A stretch of DNA of 20,332 nt from Lachnospiraceae bacterium UBA3692 (GCA_002372815.1 DFIR01000042.1:1983-22314); one strand, 5' to 3'. Counted from the stretch's first letter, positions 1-8,028 are shown. Numbers and translations are program-made. The notes: generated by a model from the sequence alone, not told the origin.

Positions 1-455
1 ACGCTGGTCCCCATGGCCATGGAGATGAGGCAGGCGATCAGGAACAGGCCCGGGACCGCGAATTTGCCCGGCACGATGCTGAGAAGCAGGTTGGCAGTGC
101 TGGCGGCGCCGCCCGCCTGGGCGGCGATCCCTCCGAATGCGCCCGCCATCAGGAAGATCAGCAGCATGATGACGATGTTGTCATCGCCGATCCCCTTCGC
201 GCAGATGTGGATCTTCTCCTCGAAGGTGTGTGTGCGGTCCTGGAAGAAGGCCGCGATGAGGGAGATGGAGAAGGCGAGCACGACCGACACCACATAGAAG
301 CCCATCTGCCCCTCCGAAGGGCGGATGTACTCGAAATAGATGCCGTTGCCGAGATAGAGGATCAGGAAAAGGAGGATCGGCAGAAGCGCCGATGCGTTTG
401 CATCCGTGCTTCTGCCGTTTGAAACATTGGTCTGGTGGTTGTATGTGTCATTCAT
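1..455 (-). CDS. NhaC/YuiF-family Na+/H+ antiporter, N-terminal part (truncated by window edge)
   Basis: This reading frame starts at ATG 455-453 and runs off the left edge, giving 151 residues. Translation shows a short polar N-terminus (about 20 residues), a hydrophobic helix beginning ALLPILLFLILYLG, and a second helix around FYVVSVVLAFSISLIAAFF. A cytoplasmic loop follows, then a third helix with the family-like run IMLLIFLMAGAFGG and a fourth ending at SMAMGTS. The GAFGG and SMGTS-like segments are typical of NhaC-type antiporters of Firmicutes, which exchange Na+ for H+ across the cytoplasmic membrane. I recognise this from family memory; no search was run. The gene begins 42 bp after the ppk1 stop with no evident terminator between them, so it may be the last known member of that operon. 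An AGGA sits about 14 nt upstream, a rather distant ribosome binding site. Substrate specificity cannot be read from this part; other ion-transporter-superfamily carriers remain possible. Confidence 0.82.
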   Translation of the reverse strand, partial: MNDTYNHQTNVSNGRSTDANASALLPILLFLILYLGNGIYFEYIRPSEGQMGFYVVSVVLAFSISLIAAFFQDRTHTFEEKIHICAKGIGDDNIVIMLLIFLMAGAFGGIAAQAGGAASTANLLLSIVPGKFAVPGLFLIACLISMAMGTS

Positions 456-497
456 GATAGGGTTTCCGTTCCTTGCCAAAGTGTGAACAGGTCAGTT

Positions 498-2774
498 TCA
501 TTCTTCAGGCTCTGCCGCCTGGACGGGGATGAAGACGCGCCCGGCCGCGCCGAAGGACGGCGCCTCCGCCTCGCGCTTCGCCTCCTCGCCGAGAATGAGC
601 TGGGAGTTGACGGTCTCTTTGCCGCGGCGGTCCACGCGCTCATAGCTGCCGTCCGGCTTCAGGATGTGGGCCTTCACTGTGTCCGCGAGTTCCAGGTCGA
701 GGATGTGGAGAGCTTTCTCCCTGCAGATCTCGTCCTCCAGAGGGAACAGGATCTCCACGCGGCGCTCCAGGTTGCGGGGCATCCAGTCGGCGCTGGACCC
801 ATAGATCTCCGGATTGCCGGCGTTGTGGAAATAGTAGATCCGGCTGTGCTCCAGATAATTGCCGACGATGCTGCGCACATGGATGTTCTCGCTGACGCCG
901 GGGATGCCGACCTTCAGGCAGCAGATCCCGCGGACGATCAGGTCGATCTCGACGCCGGCCGCGGACGCCTCGTAGAGGGCGCGGATCACGTCCGGCTCGC
1001 AGAGCGCGTTCATCTTGCCCTTGATGAGGGCGGGCTCTCCGCGGAGCGCATGCCTGCGCTCGCGGTCGATCAGGTACAGGAAGCGGTCCTTCATCCACAG
1101 CGGCGCCAGGGACAGGCTGTTCCAGCTGCGGGGCTCCGAGTAGCCGGAAAGCATGTTGAAGAAGGCCGTCGCGTCCGCGCCGATGCCCTCCCGGCAGGTG
1201 AGGATGCCGATATCCGTGTACAGCTTGGCGGTCGAATCGTTGTAGTTGCCCGTCGCCAGGTGGACGTACCTGCGGATCCCGTCCTCTTCCTTGCGGACGA
1301 CCAGCGTGATCTTGCTGTGTGTCTTGAGGCCGACGAGGCCGTAGATCACGTGGCAGCCGGCCTGCTCCAGTTTCCTCGCCCAGACGATGTTGTTCTCCTC
1401 GTCGAAGCGGGCCTTCAGCTCGACCAGGACCGTGACCTGCTTGCCGTTCTCGGCAGCTCTTGCGAGAGCCGCGATGATGGGCGAATTGCCGCTGACGCGG
1501 TAGAGCGTCTGCTTGATGGCCAGCACTTCCGGATCCGTCGCCGCATCCGCGACGAAGTCGATGACCGGCTGGAAAGTCTGGTAAGGATGGTGGAGGAAGA
1601 TGTCGCCCTTCCGGATCTGCTCGAAGATGTTGCAGCCGGCGGGGAGCTGCGGCACGGGCTGCGGCGGTGCGTAGCGGTGCTCATGCAGGTCCTCGAAGCC
1701 GTCCAGGCCCCAGATCTTCATCAGGAAGGTCAGGTCCAGAGGGCCGTCGGTCTCGTAGACTTTCTCCTTGCCTACAGACAGTTCCTTCTCCAGGATGTGC
1801 AGCAGGCGCTCGTCCATGTCCTTCTCGATCTCGAGGCGGATGGCGTAGCCTCTCTGCCGCTTCTTGAGCTGTTTCTCGATCTCCAGGAGCAGGTCCTCGG
1901 CCTCCTCCTCGTCGATGGTGAGATCGCCGTTGCGGGTGATCCTGTACGCGCCCACCGTGACCACGTCATAGCTCTGGAAGAGCCGGCTCATGTTCATGCG
2001 GATGACGTCCTCGAGCAGGATGAGCCTCGTCAGGCCGTCCCCTCTGTCGGGAAGCGTGACGATCCTGGAGACCACGGAGGGCACCTGGACCGTCGCGAAC
2101 TCGTAGTTCGCACGCGCCTCTTTGTTCTTGCCTCCCTTGCCGCTCTTGTCGCCCTTCTCTCCCTTCTCGGACTTCTCAGCCTTCTTGCTCTCCGTGTGCG
2201 CGCGGCTCAGGATGCCGGGGCCTGCGTCCTCTTTCCTCGCGACCAGCGCGCCGAGGTTCAGGGACTTGTTCCGGATCAGCGGGAAGGGGCGGGAGCTGTC
2301 CACCGCCATCGGGGTCAGGACAGGGAACAGTTCCTCCGTGAAGAAGGCGTCGAGGAATTTCCGGTCCGCGTTCGTCAGCTCCTCCTCGTCGCAGAGCAGG
2401 ATCCCGTTCTCGCGCAGTTCCGGCAGCAGCATCCGGTTCAGCGTCCAGTACTGCTGGTTCGCGAACTTGTGCGTGTCCTCGAGGATCGCCTCCAGCTGCT
2501 GGGAAGCCGTCATGCCGGCGATGTCCTTCTTCTTGTAGCCGGCATTCACCATATCCTGCAGGGACGCCGCTCTCACCATGAAGAATTCATCCAGGTTGGA
2601 CGCGGTGATGCTCAGAAATTTGAGTCTCTCCAGCAGCGGATTCTCCTTGGTGCGCGCCTCGGAAAGGCAGCGGCGTTCGAACTGCAGCCAGCTCAGCTCC
2701 CGGTTCTCGTAGAAGGCCGGGTCCGTGAGGCGGATCTGATTCTTGTTCTCAGGGGTTTTCTTATTGTCAGGCAT
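498..2774 (-). CDS. ppk1: Polyphosphate kinase 1
   Basis: A 758-residue PPK1, which reversibly polymerises the gamma-phosphate of ATP into inorganic polyphosphate. The N-terminal domain (about 15-120) carries the signature ENRELSWLQFERR and SNLDEFFMVR. The head domain follows, and two phospholipase-D-like C-terminal domains run from about 365 to the end. The predicted autophosphorylated histidine is His486 in LKTHSK, and the second catalytic histidine is His643 in NYLEHSR; both match E. coli H435 and H592 by motif. YRVSGNS, ELKARFDEENN and ATGNYND are also family motifs. The protein is longer than the ~690-residue E. coli enzyme, mainly because of a Lys/Glu/Gly/Ser-rich insert at about 190-222 within the head domain and an Ala/Glu-rich tail. 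The start has an excellent GGGAGGAG about 6-8 nt upstream. The gene follows ppx after 30 bp, so synthesis and degradation of polyphosphate are probably co-transcribed. Confidence 0.97.
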   Translation of the reverse strand: MPDNKKTPENKNQIRLTDPAFYENRELSWLQFERRCLSEARTKENPLLERLKFLSITASNLDEFFMVRAASLQDMVNAGYKKKDIAGMTASQQLEAILEDTHKFANQQYWTLNRMLLPELRENGILLCDEEELTNADRKFLDAFFTEELFPVLTPMAVDSSRPFPLIRNKSLNLGALVARKEDAGPGILSRAHTESKKAEKSEKGEKGDKSGKGGKNKEARANYEFATVQVPSVVSRIVTLPDRGDGLTRLILLEDVIRMNMSRLFQSYDVVTVGAYRITRNGDLTIDEEEAEDLLLEIEKQLKKRQRGYAIRLEIEKDMDERLLHILEKELSVGKEKVYETDGPLDLTFLMKIWGLDGFEDLHEHRYAPPQPVPQLPAGCNIFEQIRKGDIFLHHPYQTFQPVIDFVADAATDPEVLAIKQTLYRVSGNSPIIAALARAAENGKQVTVLVELKARFDEENNIVWARKLEQAGCHVIYGLVGLKTHSKITLVVRKEEDGIRRYVHLATGNYNDSTAKLYTDIGILTCREGIGADATAFFNMLSGYSEPRSWNSLSLAPLWMKDRFLYLIDRERRHALRGEPALIKGKMNALCEPDVIRALYEASAAGVEIDLIVRGICCLKVGIPGVSENIHVRSIVGNYLEHSRIYYFHNAGNPEIYGSSADWMPRNLERRVEILFPLEDEICREKALHILDLELADTVKAHILKPDGSYERVDRRGKETVNSQLILGEEAKREAEAPSFGAAGRVFIPVQAAEPEE

Positions 2775-2804
2775 CGCATACTCCTCCCTTTGGACTCGTC
2801 CGGA

Positions 2805-4373
2805 TCATCGCTGGCGGATCACCGGCGTGAGGCCGATGACCTCCTCGAAGAACTCCGCGCGGCGGCCGAACAGGCCCTTCTCCAGCGTGATGTCCTTCTT
2901 TGCGTCCACCGTGATGATCAGTTCTCCTTCCCGCACACGGACCTTCAGCCCGCTGAATTTCTTCTTGTGCGAGCGGTCGAGACCATTTGCGACGCGCAGG
3001 ATGGCCGTCAGCTTCGTGATGACCATGTACGCTTCCGGGCTCAGTTCCGAGATATTGTCGGGCGACTCGTAGTAGACGAACTCGTCGTGGTTGAACCTCA
3101 CGACATTGGCGATGATCTCCTGCTCGGTGCCCGAGACGCCGATGATCTCCGTGGACATCAGGATGTTGTAGGAGCACTCGGCGAGGTTGGTCATGCTGAT
3201 GTATTTGCCGCAGTCGTGCAGGATGATGGCGATCCGGAGGAGCAGCTTCTCCCTGTCTCCCATGCCGTGGTACCGCTTGGTGGCGTCGAAAATGCGCTCC
3301 GCCAGCTCCCACATCGTCGTGCTGCGGTCCACACTGCACTTGTAGCGCTTGCCGGTCTCCTGCGCGCAGGCGATGATGTCGCCCTCGAAGTCGTGCGCCG
3401 CAGAGATGTAGCGGTTCTTCTGGGCATAATCATAGGCGATACCGTCGCAGAGCGTGACGCCGGGGACCCAGATCTGCTGGGCGTGCATCATCTTGGCGAT
3501 GCAGCGCACGGTGACCGCGGAGATCTGCAGAAGCGGGATATAGTCGTCCGAGATGCTCAGCATCCTCGAGAGCTCCTGGCGGTTCACCGCCGAGATCTTC
3601 TCGAGAAAATCGTTGAAGGCCGAGACCTCGATGAACTCGGCGCCGGTGAATTCCCCGGTGCCCGTGACGCCGGACTTGTGCAGCATCGGTCCGTTCTTGC
3701 GGGCGACTTCGGAGATGTAGTCGTCGACGACGATGATGTTGCGGATCTCGCGGTTCTTCATGTAGAGCTTGCGGAAGATCGCCAGCTGGGAGTTCACCAT
3801 CTCCTCGATCAGGCCCTCCGCGCGGGCCTGCGTGGAGCGGATCCTGTGGAGGCGCTCCAGAATGATGAGGATGCCCAGACGGATGTTCTGCGTCGCCACG
3901 AGGCGGTCCTTCTCGAAGAGGGAGATCTGGATGCTTCCGCCGCCGAGGTCCACGATCGCCGTGGGATCCGCGAGGACCTTCTCGAAATCCGCGCCTTTGA
4001 AAGCCACGGACTTGTAGTCCAGGAACCGCTGCTCGGCGTTCGCGAGGACTTCGACCTGAATGCCCGTATCCTGTTCGATCTGCGCGCGCACCAGGGAGGA
4101 ATTGTACATCTCCCGGAAAGCGCTGGTGCCGCAGGCGCGATAGGCCTCCACGCCGTAGTTCTTCATGATCGCCGCGTATTCCCGCAGCGTCGCCTTCAGC
4201 TGCGACACGTGCGCCGCGCTGAGCCGGCCGTGATAATACGTGTCCGTGCCCAGGTCGATCCGGTGCATGATGTCGTCGATCAGCCGGATCCCGTTCTTGC
4301 GGGACAGCTCGTAGATCTTCATCTCGATCTCATAGCTTCCCACGTCTATGGCCGCAAAAAGATGCACCGCCAT
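2805..4373 (-). CDS. ppx: Exopolyphosphatase / Ppx-GppA family phosphatase with C-terminal HD domain
   Basis: A 522-residue ASKHA-fold phosphohydrolase. Residues 9-13 (IDVGS) form the first phosphate-binding loop, 141-147 (VDLGGGS) the second, and Glu114 in NAEQRF is the likely catalytic-base region. The C-terminal part (about 325-522) is an HD-type domain with His386-Asp387 in ILHDCGKYI, the arrangement of the long, E. coli PPX-like members. Such enzymes release phosphate from polyphosphate ends, and some also hydrolyse pppGpp to ppGpp; sequence alone does not separate the two. Its place 30 bp upstream of ppk1 favours polyphosphate as substrate. The SD sequence GGGGGAG lies 8 nt before ATG 4373 and overlaps the stop region of the preceding chorismate mutase gene (gap 15 bp), suggesting coupled translation. 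Confidence 0.93.
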   Translation of the reverse strand: MAVHLFAAIDVGSYEIEMKIYELSRKNGIRLIDDIMHRIDLGTDTYYHGRLSAAHVSQLKATLREYAAIMKNYGVEAYRACGTSAFREMYNSSLVRAQIEQDTGIQVEVLANAEQRFLDYKSVAFKGADFEKVLADPTAIVDLGGGSIQISLFEKDRLVATQNIRLGILIILERLHRIRSTQARAEGLIEEMVNSQLAIFRKLYMKNREIRNIIVVDDYISEVARKNGPMLHKSGVTGTGEFTGAEFIEVSAFNDFLEKISAVNRQELSRMLSISDDYIPLLQISAVTVRCIAKMMHAQQIWVPGVTLCDGIAYDYAQKNRYISAAHDFEGDIIACAQETGKRYKCSVDRSTTMWELAERIFDATKRYHGMGDREKLLLRIAIILHDCGKYISMTNLAECSYNILMSTEIIGVSGTEQEIIANVVRFNHDEFVYYESPDNISELSPEAYMVITKLTAILRVANGLDRSHKKKFSGLKVRVREGELIITVDAKKDITLEKGLFGRRAEFFEEVIGLTPVIRQR

Positions 4374-4388
4374 GATCGTTACTCCCCC

Positions 4389-4694
4389 TTACTGTGTATC
4401 TCTCTCCTCTGTTCCGCTTTCCGGCCCTGCCTGCTGCAGGAGCTCGTGCTGCCTGCGCCTGCTGAGCGCCATGAGCAGTGTGAACACTTCCCGGATCCCC
4501 TCGCGCTCCTTCGCGGGCACCATGGTCTCCGCCTTGTCCAGCTTCTGTGCCTCTCTCGCCGTGTCCAGCACCTGCATGCCGTGGTCGATCTTATACCGCG
4601 CGACCGCTTCCGCGACTTCCATGCGCTCCGTGAAGAGCGCCGCCAGCTGCGCGTCGATCACGTCGATCCGCTCTCTGCATTCCTTCAGGTCCAT
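4389..4694 (-). CDS. Monofunctional AroQ-type chorismate mutase
   Basis: A 101-residue all-helical chorismate mutase, converting chorismate to prephenate for Phe/Tyr synthesis. The active-site pattern of the AroQ class can be matched one by one: Arg7 (E. coli R11), Arg24 (R28), Lys35 (K39), Arg47-Glu48 (R51-E52), Ser78 (S84) and Gln82 (Q88). No dehydratase, dehydrogenase or DAHP synthase domain is attached, and there is no signal peptide, so it is a stand-alone cytosolic enzyme. It is tucked between prfA (12 bp gap) and ppx (15 bp gap), without other shikimate-pathway genes in view. The SD (GGCGGAAG) is weak, so translation may depend on coupling to prfA. The last ~15 residues are polar and outside the fold. 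Function is well supported by residues; the reason for its location is unknown. Confidence 0.92.
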   Translation of the reverse strand: MDLKECRERIDVIDAQLAALFTERMEVAEAVARYKIDHGMQVLDTAREAQKLDKAETMVPAKEREGIREVFTLLMALSRRRQHELLQQAGPESGTEERDTQ

Positions 4695-4706
4695 CTTCCG
4701 CCACGC

Positions 4707-5783
4707 TCACTCTTTCTGAAGCTTTAAGAGCTTCGCTGCCTGGTCCGCTGCCGTCAGGGCCCCGATGATCTCATCCAGGTCCCCATTCATAATATCACTT
4801 AAACGATATAAAGTTAAATGGATCCTGTGATCTGTCACCCTGCTCTGGGGAAAATTGTAGGTCCGGATCTTCTCGCTGCGGTCCCCGGTCCCGATCTGGG
4901 ATCTGCGCAGGTCCGCCTCGGCGTCGTGGCGCTTCTGTTTTTCCAGGTCGTAGAGCTTGGAGCGCAGCAGGTTCCAGGCCTTCTCGCGGTTCTGCAGCTG
5001 CGATTTCTCCGTCTGGCTGTAGATGACGATGCCGGTGGGATAATGCGTCAGGCGCACGGCCGAGTCGGTCGTATTGACGCACTGTCCGCCGTTGCCGGAG
5101 GCCCGCATGACGTCGATGCGCACGTCCTTGTCGGGGATGTCGATGCGGATGTCCTCGTCCGCCTCGGGCATGACCGCGACCGTGATGGTCGAGGTGTGGA
5201 TCCGGCCGCCGGATTCCGTGACGGGCACGCGCTGGACGCGGTGCACGCCGCTCTCATACTTGAGGCTCGCGTAAGCGCCCTTTCCGCTGACGACGAAATT
5301 CACATACTTCATGCCGCCGATGCCGATCTCCTCGTAGTCGAGGGTCTCGACCTTCCACCTGCGCCGCTCGGCGTAGTGGACGTACATGCGGTAGATCTCT
5401 GCGGCGAAGAGGGCCGCCTCGTCCCCGCCGGCACCGGCGCGGATCTCCACGATGACGTTCTTCTCGTCGTCGGGGTCCTTCGGGATCAGGAGCAGGCGCA
5501 GTTCTCTCTCCAGCCGCTCCGCGTCTTCGCCGGCCTGCGCCAGTTCCTCCTTCGCGAGCTCCCGCATCTCGGGGTCGCTCTCCTCCGCGAGCATGGCGGC
5601 AGCCTCCTCGCGCATCTCCAGCGCCTTTTTGTATTCCGAATAGGTGTCGACGACGGGCTGCAGTTCGCTCTGCTCCTTCATGAGTGCCCGGAACCGCTTC
5701 TGGTCCTGCGCGGCGGCCGGATCCATCAGCTCCCTGGCGATATCTTCGCTGCGGTAGAGCAGCGCCTCCAGTTTATCCATCAT
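4707..5783 (-). CDS. prfA: Peptide chain release factor 1 (RF1)
   Basis: A 358-residue class I release factor that reads UAA/UAG and triggers peptidyl-tRNA hydrolysis on the ribosome. The recognition tripeptide PVT (187-189, in QRVPVTESGGR) is the RF1-type PxT; RF2 would have SPF. The catalytic GGQ is at 232-234 in RASGNGGQCVNT. The N-terminal ~100 residues are the usual helical domain 1, and residues 300-330 hold the conserved RTYNFPQ and VTDHR segments. ATG 5783 overlaps the prmC stop as ATGA, so the two are translationally coupled, which is fitting because PrmC methylates the GGQ glutamine. AGGACC lies about 7 nt upstream of the start. A second ATG follows immediately (5780), so the true N-terminus may be one residue shorter. 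Confidence 0.98.
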   Translation of the reverse strand: MMDKLEALLYRSEDIARELMDPAAAQDQKRFRALMKEQSELQPVVDTYSEYKKALEMREEAAAMLAEESDPEMRELAKEELAQAGEDAERLERELRLLLIPKDPDDEKNVIVEIRAGAGGDEAALFAAEIYRMYVHYAERRRWKVETLDYEEIGIGGMKYVNFVVSGKGAYASLKYESGVHRVQRVPVTESGGRIHTSTITVAVMPEADEDIRIDIPDKDVRIDVMRASGNGGQCVNTTDSAVRLTHYPTGIVIYSQTEKSQLQNREKAWNLLRSKLYDLEKQKRHDAEADLRRSQIGTGDRSEKIRTYNFPQSRVTDHRIHLTLYRLSDIMNGDLDEIIGALTAADQAAKLLKLQKE

Positions 5784-6649
5784 AATGAGGTCCTCATATG
5801 CATGCTGCGGACGGCGGAGACGACCCTGTCCAGTCCGTTGTAGTCCTTGCGGACCTCCACCTCGTAGTAGCCTTCCCGCTCCAGGATCTCCCGGACAGCG
5901 TCCCCCTGGTCATAGCCGATCTCCATCAGGAGACCGCCCCCGATCGTCAGGTGCGCCGGCGCCTCCTTCGCGATCCGGCGGTAGAAAGCGAGCCCGTCCG
6001 GGCCGCCGTCCAGCGCCATCTCCGGCTCGTGGGCGCGCACTTCCGGCATCAGTGTGCCGATCACATCCGTCCGGATGTAAGGCGGATTCGAGACGATCAG
6101 GTCGTAAGGCCGGTCGCCGGGATCCAGCGCCCCGAACAGGTCTCCGTGACGGAAAGAAGCTGTGTCCGAGAGTCCCAGCCGCCCGGCATTCTCTCTTGCA
6201 ACGGCGAGGGCCTCTTCCGACAGGTCCGTGCCGGTCCCCTCGCAGTCCATCGAATAGTGCAGCAGGCTGAGGAGCACACAGCCGCTGCCGGTGCACAGGT
6301 CCAGCACGCGGGTGCCGCCGGTCATCTGCTGCATCGCCTCCTCGACCAGGAGCTCGGTGTCCTGCCGCGGGATCAGCACCGCCTCATTGACCGCGAACGT
6401 CAGGCCCATGAAGGAGGCCTCCCCGCAGAGATACGCCAGCGGGATCCTCTCTCCTCTGCGGGCGAGAAGCTGCAGGTACCGCGTCTCCTCGTCCTCCGTC
6501 AGCGGACGCTCCGGCTCCGTGAGCAGTGTCTCCAGGCGCGTCCCGCAGACATGCTCCAGCAGGAGGCGCGCCTCCAGGTCCCGCTCCCGCTCCTGCAGGA
6601 ACGCGGCGAGCTGTCCCCTGCCCAGATCATAGGCTTCCCTGTACCGCAT
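5780..6649 (-). CDS. prmC: Peptide chain release factor N5-glutamine methyltransferase
   Basis: HemK/PrmC, 289 residues from the chosen start, transfers a methyl group from S-adenosylmethionine to the glutamine of the GGQ motif in release factors. The N-terminal helical domain (about 1-80) is followed by IPRQDTE (93-99), the SAM-binding motif DLCTGSG (117-123), the acidic GTDLSEEAL after strand 2, and the glutamine-binding NPPY (188-191). I chose ATG 6649 rather than the in-frame ATG at 6655: a perfect GGAGG (6660-6656) would touch the upstream ATG with no spacer but is 6 nt from the downstream one. The gene overlaps the 3' end of the DUF1385 gene by 23 nt and overlaps prfA by 4 nt. The order rpmE, DUF1385, prmC, prfA recurs in Firmicutes. 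Confidence 0.95.
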   Translation of the reverse strand: MRYREAYDLGRGQLAAFLQERERDLEARLLLEHVCGTRLETLLTEPERPLTEDEETRYLQLLARRGERIPLAYLCGEASFMGLTFAVNEAVLIPRQDTELLVEEAMQQMTGGTRVLDLCTGSGCVLLSLLHYSMDCEGTGTDLSEEALAVARENAGRLGLSDTASFRHGDLFGALDPGDRPYDLIVSNPPYIRTDVIGTLMPEVRAHEPEMALDGGPDGLAFYRRIAKEAPAHLTIGGGLLMEIGYDQGDAVREILEREGYYEVEVRKDYNGLDRVVSAVRSMHMRTSL

Positions 6650-7637
6650 CCTCATCCTCCGTCAGTTCGAATGTCACACCATTGTCCGGCAGGTCCTCTC
6701 TCCGGAACCCGTAGTTCTCGCAGAGCCAGGTCTTCCAGTCGAAGACCGCCTCCACGGAGGCGATGCCCACCCGGAGCATCTCGTCGTCCGGCTCCCCGGT
6801 GGTGATCCGCTGCAGCCACAGCCCCGGCGCGGAGATCGCGTTCAGGACCGGGTTCTGATAGGTCCCGGCCAGTCTTATGAACTCATAGGAGATCCCGGCG
6901 ATCACGGGGAACAGGGCGATCCGCAGCACTACCCGCAGCAGCGGCTGCTCGGTCCGGATGAAGAAGCACACCACGATGCTCACCAGCACCACGAACATCA
7001 GGAAGCTGCTCCCGCAGCGCTTGTGGAAGCGCGTGCTGGCGCGGGCATTCTCCACGGTCAGCGGCAGGCCGCTCTCGATGCAGTTGATGCACTTGTGCTC
7101 CGCCCCGTGGAAGCGGTAGAGCCGGCGGATGTCCTCCATGAGGCTGATGCCGGCCACATAGGCGATGAAGATCAGCACGCGCAGCACACCTTCCAGGATC
7201 ACCGTCAGAAGGCGGTTCCCGATCAGTCTGCCGATCAGGGCCGAGAGAAAATACGGCAGCAGCATGAACAGTCCGATCGCCAGGGCGAAGGCCAGGACCA
7301 CTACGGCCGCGGTCATCCATCCGCTGTCCCCGGAGGAGCTTCCCTCTGCGCCCTCCTCTTCCATGTAGGCGTCGGAGGACTCGTTGGTGCAGCGCATGCC
7401 CAGGACCAGTGAATCGATGAAGACGATCACCCCGCGCACCAGCGGGATCTTTCTGAGCGGCGATCCCGCCAGAAGTCCCTCGTACCGCTGCTTGTGGACG
7501 GTGATCCTCCCGTCGCCGCGCCGCAGCGCGACCGCGTAATCCGCCCCGCTGCGCATCATTACCCCCTCGAGTACCGCCTGTCCCCCGATCCCCGAATATA
7601 CGAGACCGCAGGCCGGCCCGTTCGTCTGTTCTGCCAC
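6627..7637 (-). CDS. DUF1385 (YqhQ-type) multi-pass membrane protein
   Basis: A DUF1385 family protein, 336 residues from the GTG start. Family signatures are GGQAVLEGVMMR (about 18-29), RFHGAEHK (about 175-182) and RFHKRCG (203-209). Hydrophobic segments at about 109-136, 148-168, 212-228 and 236-255 make it an integral cytoplasmic-membrane protein with a cytosolic N-terminus and a polar, acidic Ser/Glu-rich linker before the first helix. The conserved His, Glu and Cys residues suggest metal binding, but the biochemical role of the family is not established. GTG 7637 was chosen because AGGAAAGGA lies 6 nt upstream of it; the ATG at 7658 would add MHRKGTA and place the SD inside the gene. It is the gene downstream of rpmE and overlaps prmC, as in many Firmicutes. 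Membership is confident, function unknown. Confidence 0.9.
   Translation of the reverse strand: MAEQTNGPACGLVYSGIGGQAVLEGVMMRSGADYAVALRRGDGRITVHKQRYEGLLAGSPLRKIPLVRGVIVFIDSLVLGMRCTNESSDAYMEEEGAEGSSSGDSGWMTAAVVVLAFALAIGLFMLLPYFLSALIGRLIGNRLLTVILEGVLRVLIFIAYVAGISLMEDIRRLYRFHGAEHKCINCIESGLPLTVENARASTRFHKRCGSSFLMFVVLVSIVVCFFIRTEQPLLRVVLRIALFPVIAGISYEFIRLAGTYQNPVLNAISAPGLWLQRITTGEPDDEMLRVGIASVEAVFDWKTWLCENYGFRREDLPDNGVTFELTEDEDAVQGSL
6656..6660 (-). promoter_or_regulatory. prmC ribosome binding site
   Basis: GGAGG on the minus strand. It sits directly against ATG 6655 but 6 nt before ATG 6649, so it decides in favour of the shorter PrmC start. It lies inside the 3' end of the DUF1385 coding region. 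Confidence 0.75.
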
Positions 7638-7643
7638 GGCTGT

Positions 7644-7652
7644 TCCTTTCCT
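7644..7652 (-). promoter_or_regulatory. Ribosome binding site for the GTG start of the DUF1385 gene
   Basis: The minus strand reads AGGAAAGGA, 6 nt before GTG 7637. It lies inside the longer ATG-initiated frame and is the reason for preferring the GTG start. Confidence 0.6.
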
Positions 7653-7676
7653 GTGCATATCACAATTCCATATAAC

Positions 7677-7707
7677 AAAAACAAGGCAGAGAGTTCCTCC
7701 GCCTTGT
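7677..7707 (-). terminator. Intrinsic terminator after rpmE
   Basis: On the minus strand an 11-bp stem (ACAAGGCGGAG with CTCTGCCTTGT, one G-T wobble) closes a 5-nt loop and is followed by TTTTT. It begins 24 nt after the rpmE stop. It should end most rpmE transcripts, so the DUF1385-prmC-prfA operon depends on read-through or on a promoter I cannot identify in the 40 bp that remain. Confidence 0.9.
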
Positions 7708-7730
7708 CTTTCTGTAAATCAAACTGGATC

Positions 7731-7937
7731 CTAGTTGTTGCTGAAGCCGTACTTCTTGTTGAAGCGGTCGATACGGCCCTTGGCAGCTGCCGTCTTCTGC
7801 GTGCCGGTGTAGAAAGAATGGCATTTGGAGCAGACTTCCACGTGGATCTCGGGCTTGGTGGAGCCGGTCACGAAGGTGTTGCCGCAGTTGCAGGTGACGG
7901 TCGTCTGATAATACTTGGGGTGAATATCCTGTCTCAT
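7731..7937 (-). CDS. rpmE: Ribosomal protein bL31, zinc-binding form
   Basis: A 68-residue L31 of the 50S subunit, starting MRQDIHPKYY. The four zinc ligands Cys16, Cys18, Cys36 and Cys39 (TCNCGN and VCSKCH) are all present, so this is the zinc-containing C+ type; C- forms replace them under zinc limitation. The C-terminal part RIDRFNKKYG is the conserved 23S/30S-contact tail. The SD AAGGAGGAC lies about 5 nt before ATG 7937. The same frame is open up to 8057, but the extra 40 residues have no L31 similarity and begin at the promoter, so the short start is right. The gene has its own promoter upstream and its own terminator downstream. Confidence 0.98.
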   Translation of the reverse strand: MRQDIHPKYYQTTVTCNCGNTFVTGSTKPEIHVEVCSKCHSFYTGTQKTAAAKGRIDRFNKKYGFSNN

Positions 7938-7953
7938 CTTGTCCTCCTTACCT

Positions 7954-7988
7954 GGACGCCCGGGGCGGTGCCTCTGGTTCAAGCGTCC
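7954..7988 (-). promoter_or_regulatory. rpmE: Hairpin in the rpmE 5' leader
   Basis: In the ~85-nt predicted leader the minus strand has GGACGC and GCGTCC as 6-bp arms 23 nt apart, with GC-rich sequence between. The 3' arm ends only a few bases before the rpmE SD (about 7941-7948). It could be an autoregulatory L31 leader or merely local structure. No anti-SD pairing or U-tract was found. Confidence 0.4.
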
Positions 7989-8028
7989 TGTATGATGATC
8001 TGTATTTCTGCTGTCAAACAGCTTTCCA

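Noticed and set aside
2109..2207. Possible microsatellite or CRISPR-like repeat in the Ppk1 region
   Set aside because: The repeat is short, codes in frame for a Lys/Glu/Gly linker and has no spacer pattern, so it is a protein low-complexity tract.
435..4727. Very long open frame on the + strand (1430 codons)
   Set aside because: It lies antisense to ppk1, ppx and the chorismate mutase gene, whose motifs are intact. Its composition (Arg, Val, Leu, Asp, His rich) is what reverse-strand reading of GC-rich codons gives, and no domain is recognisable.
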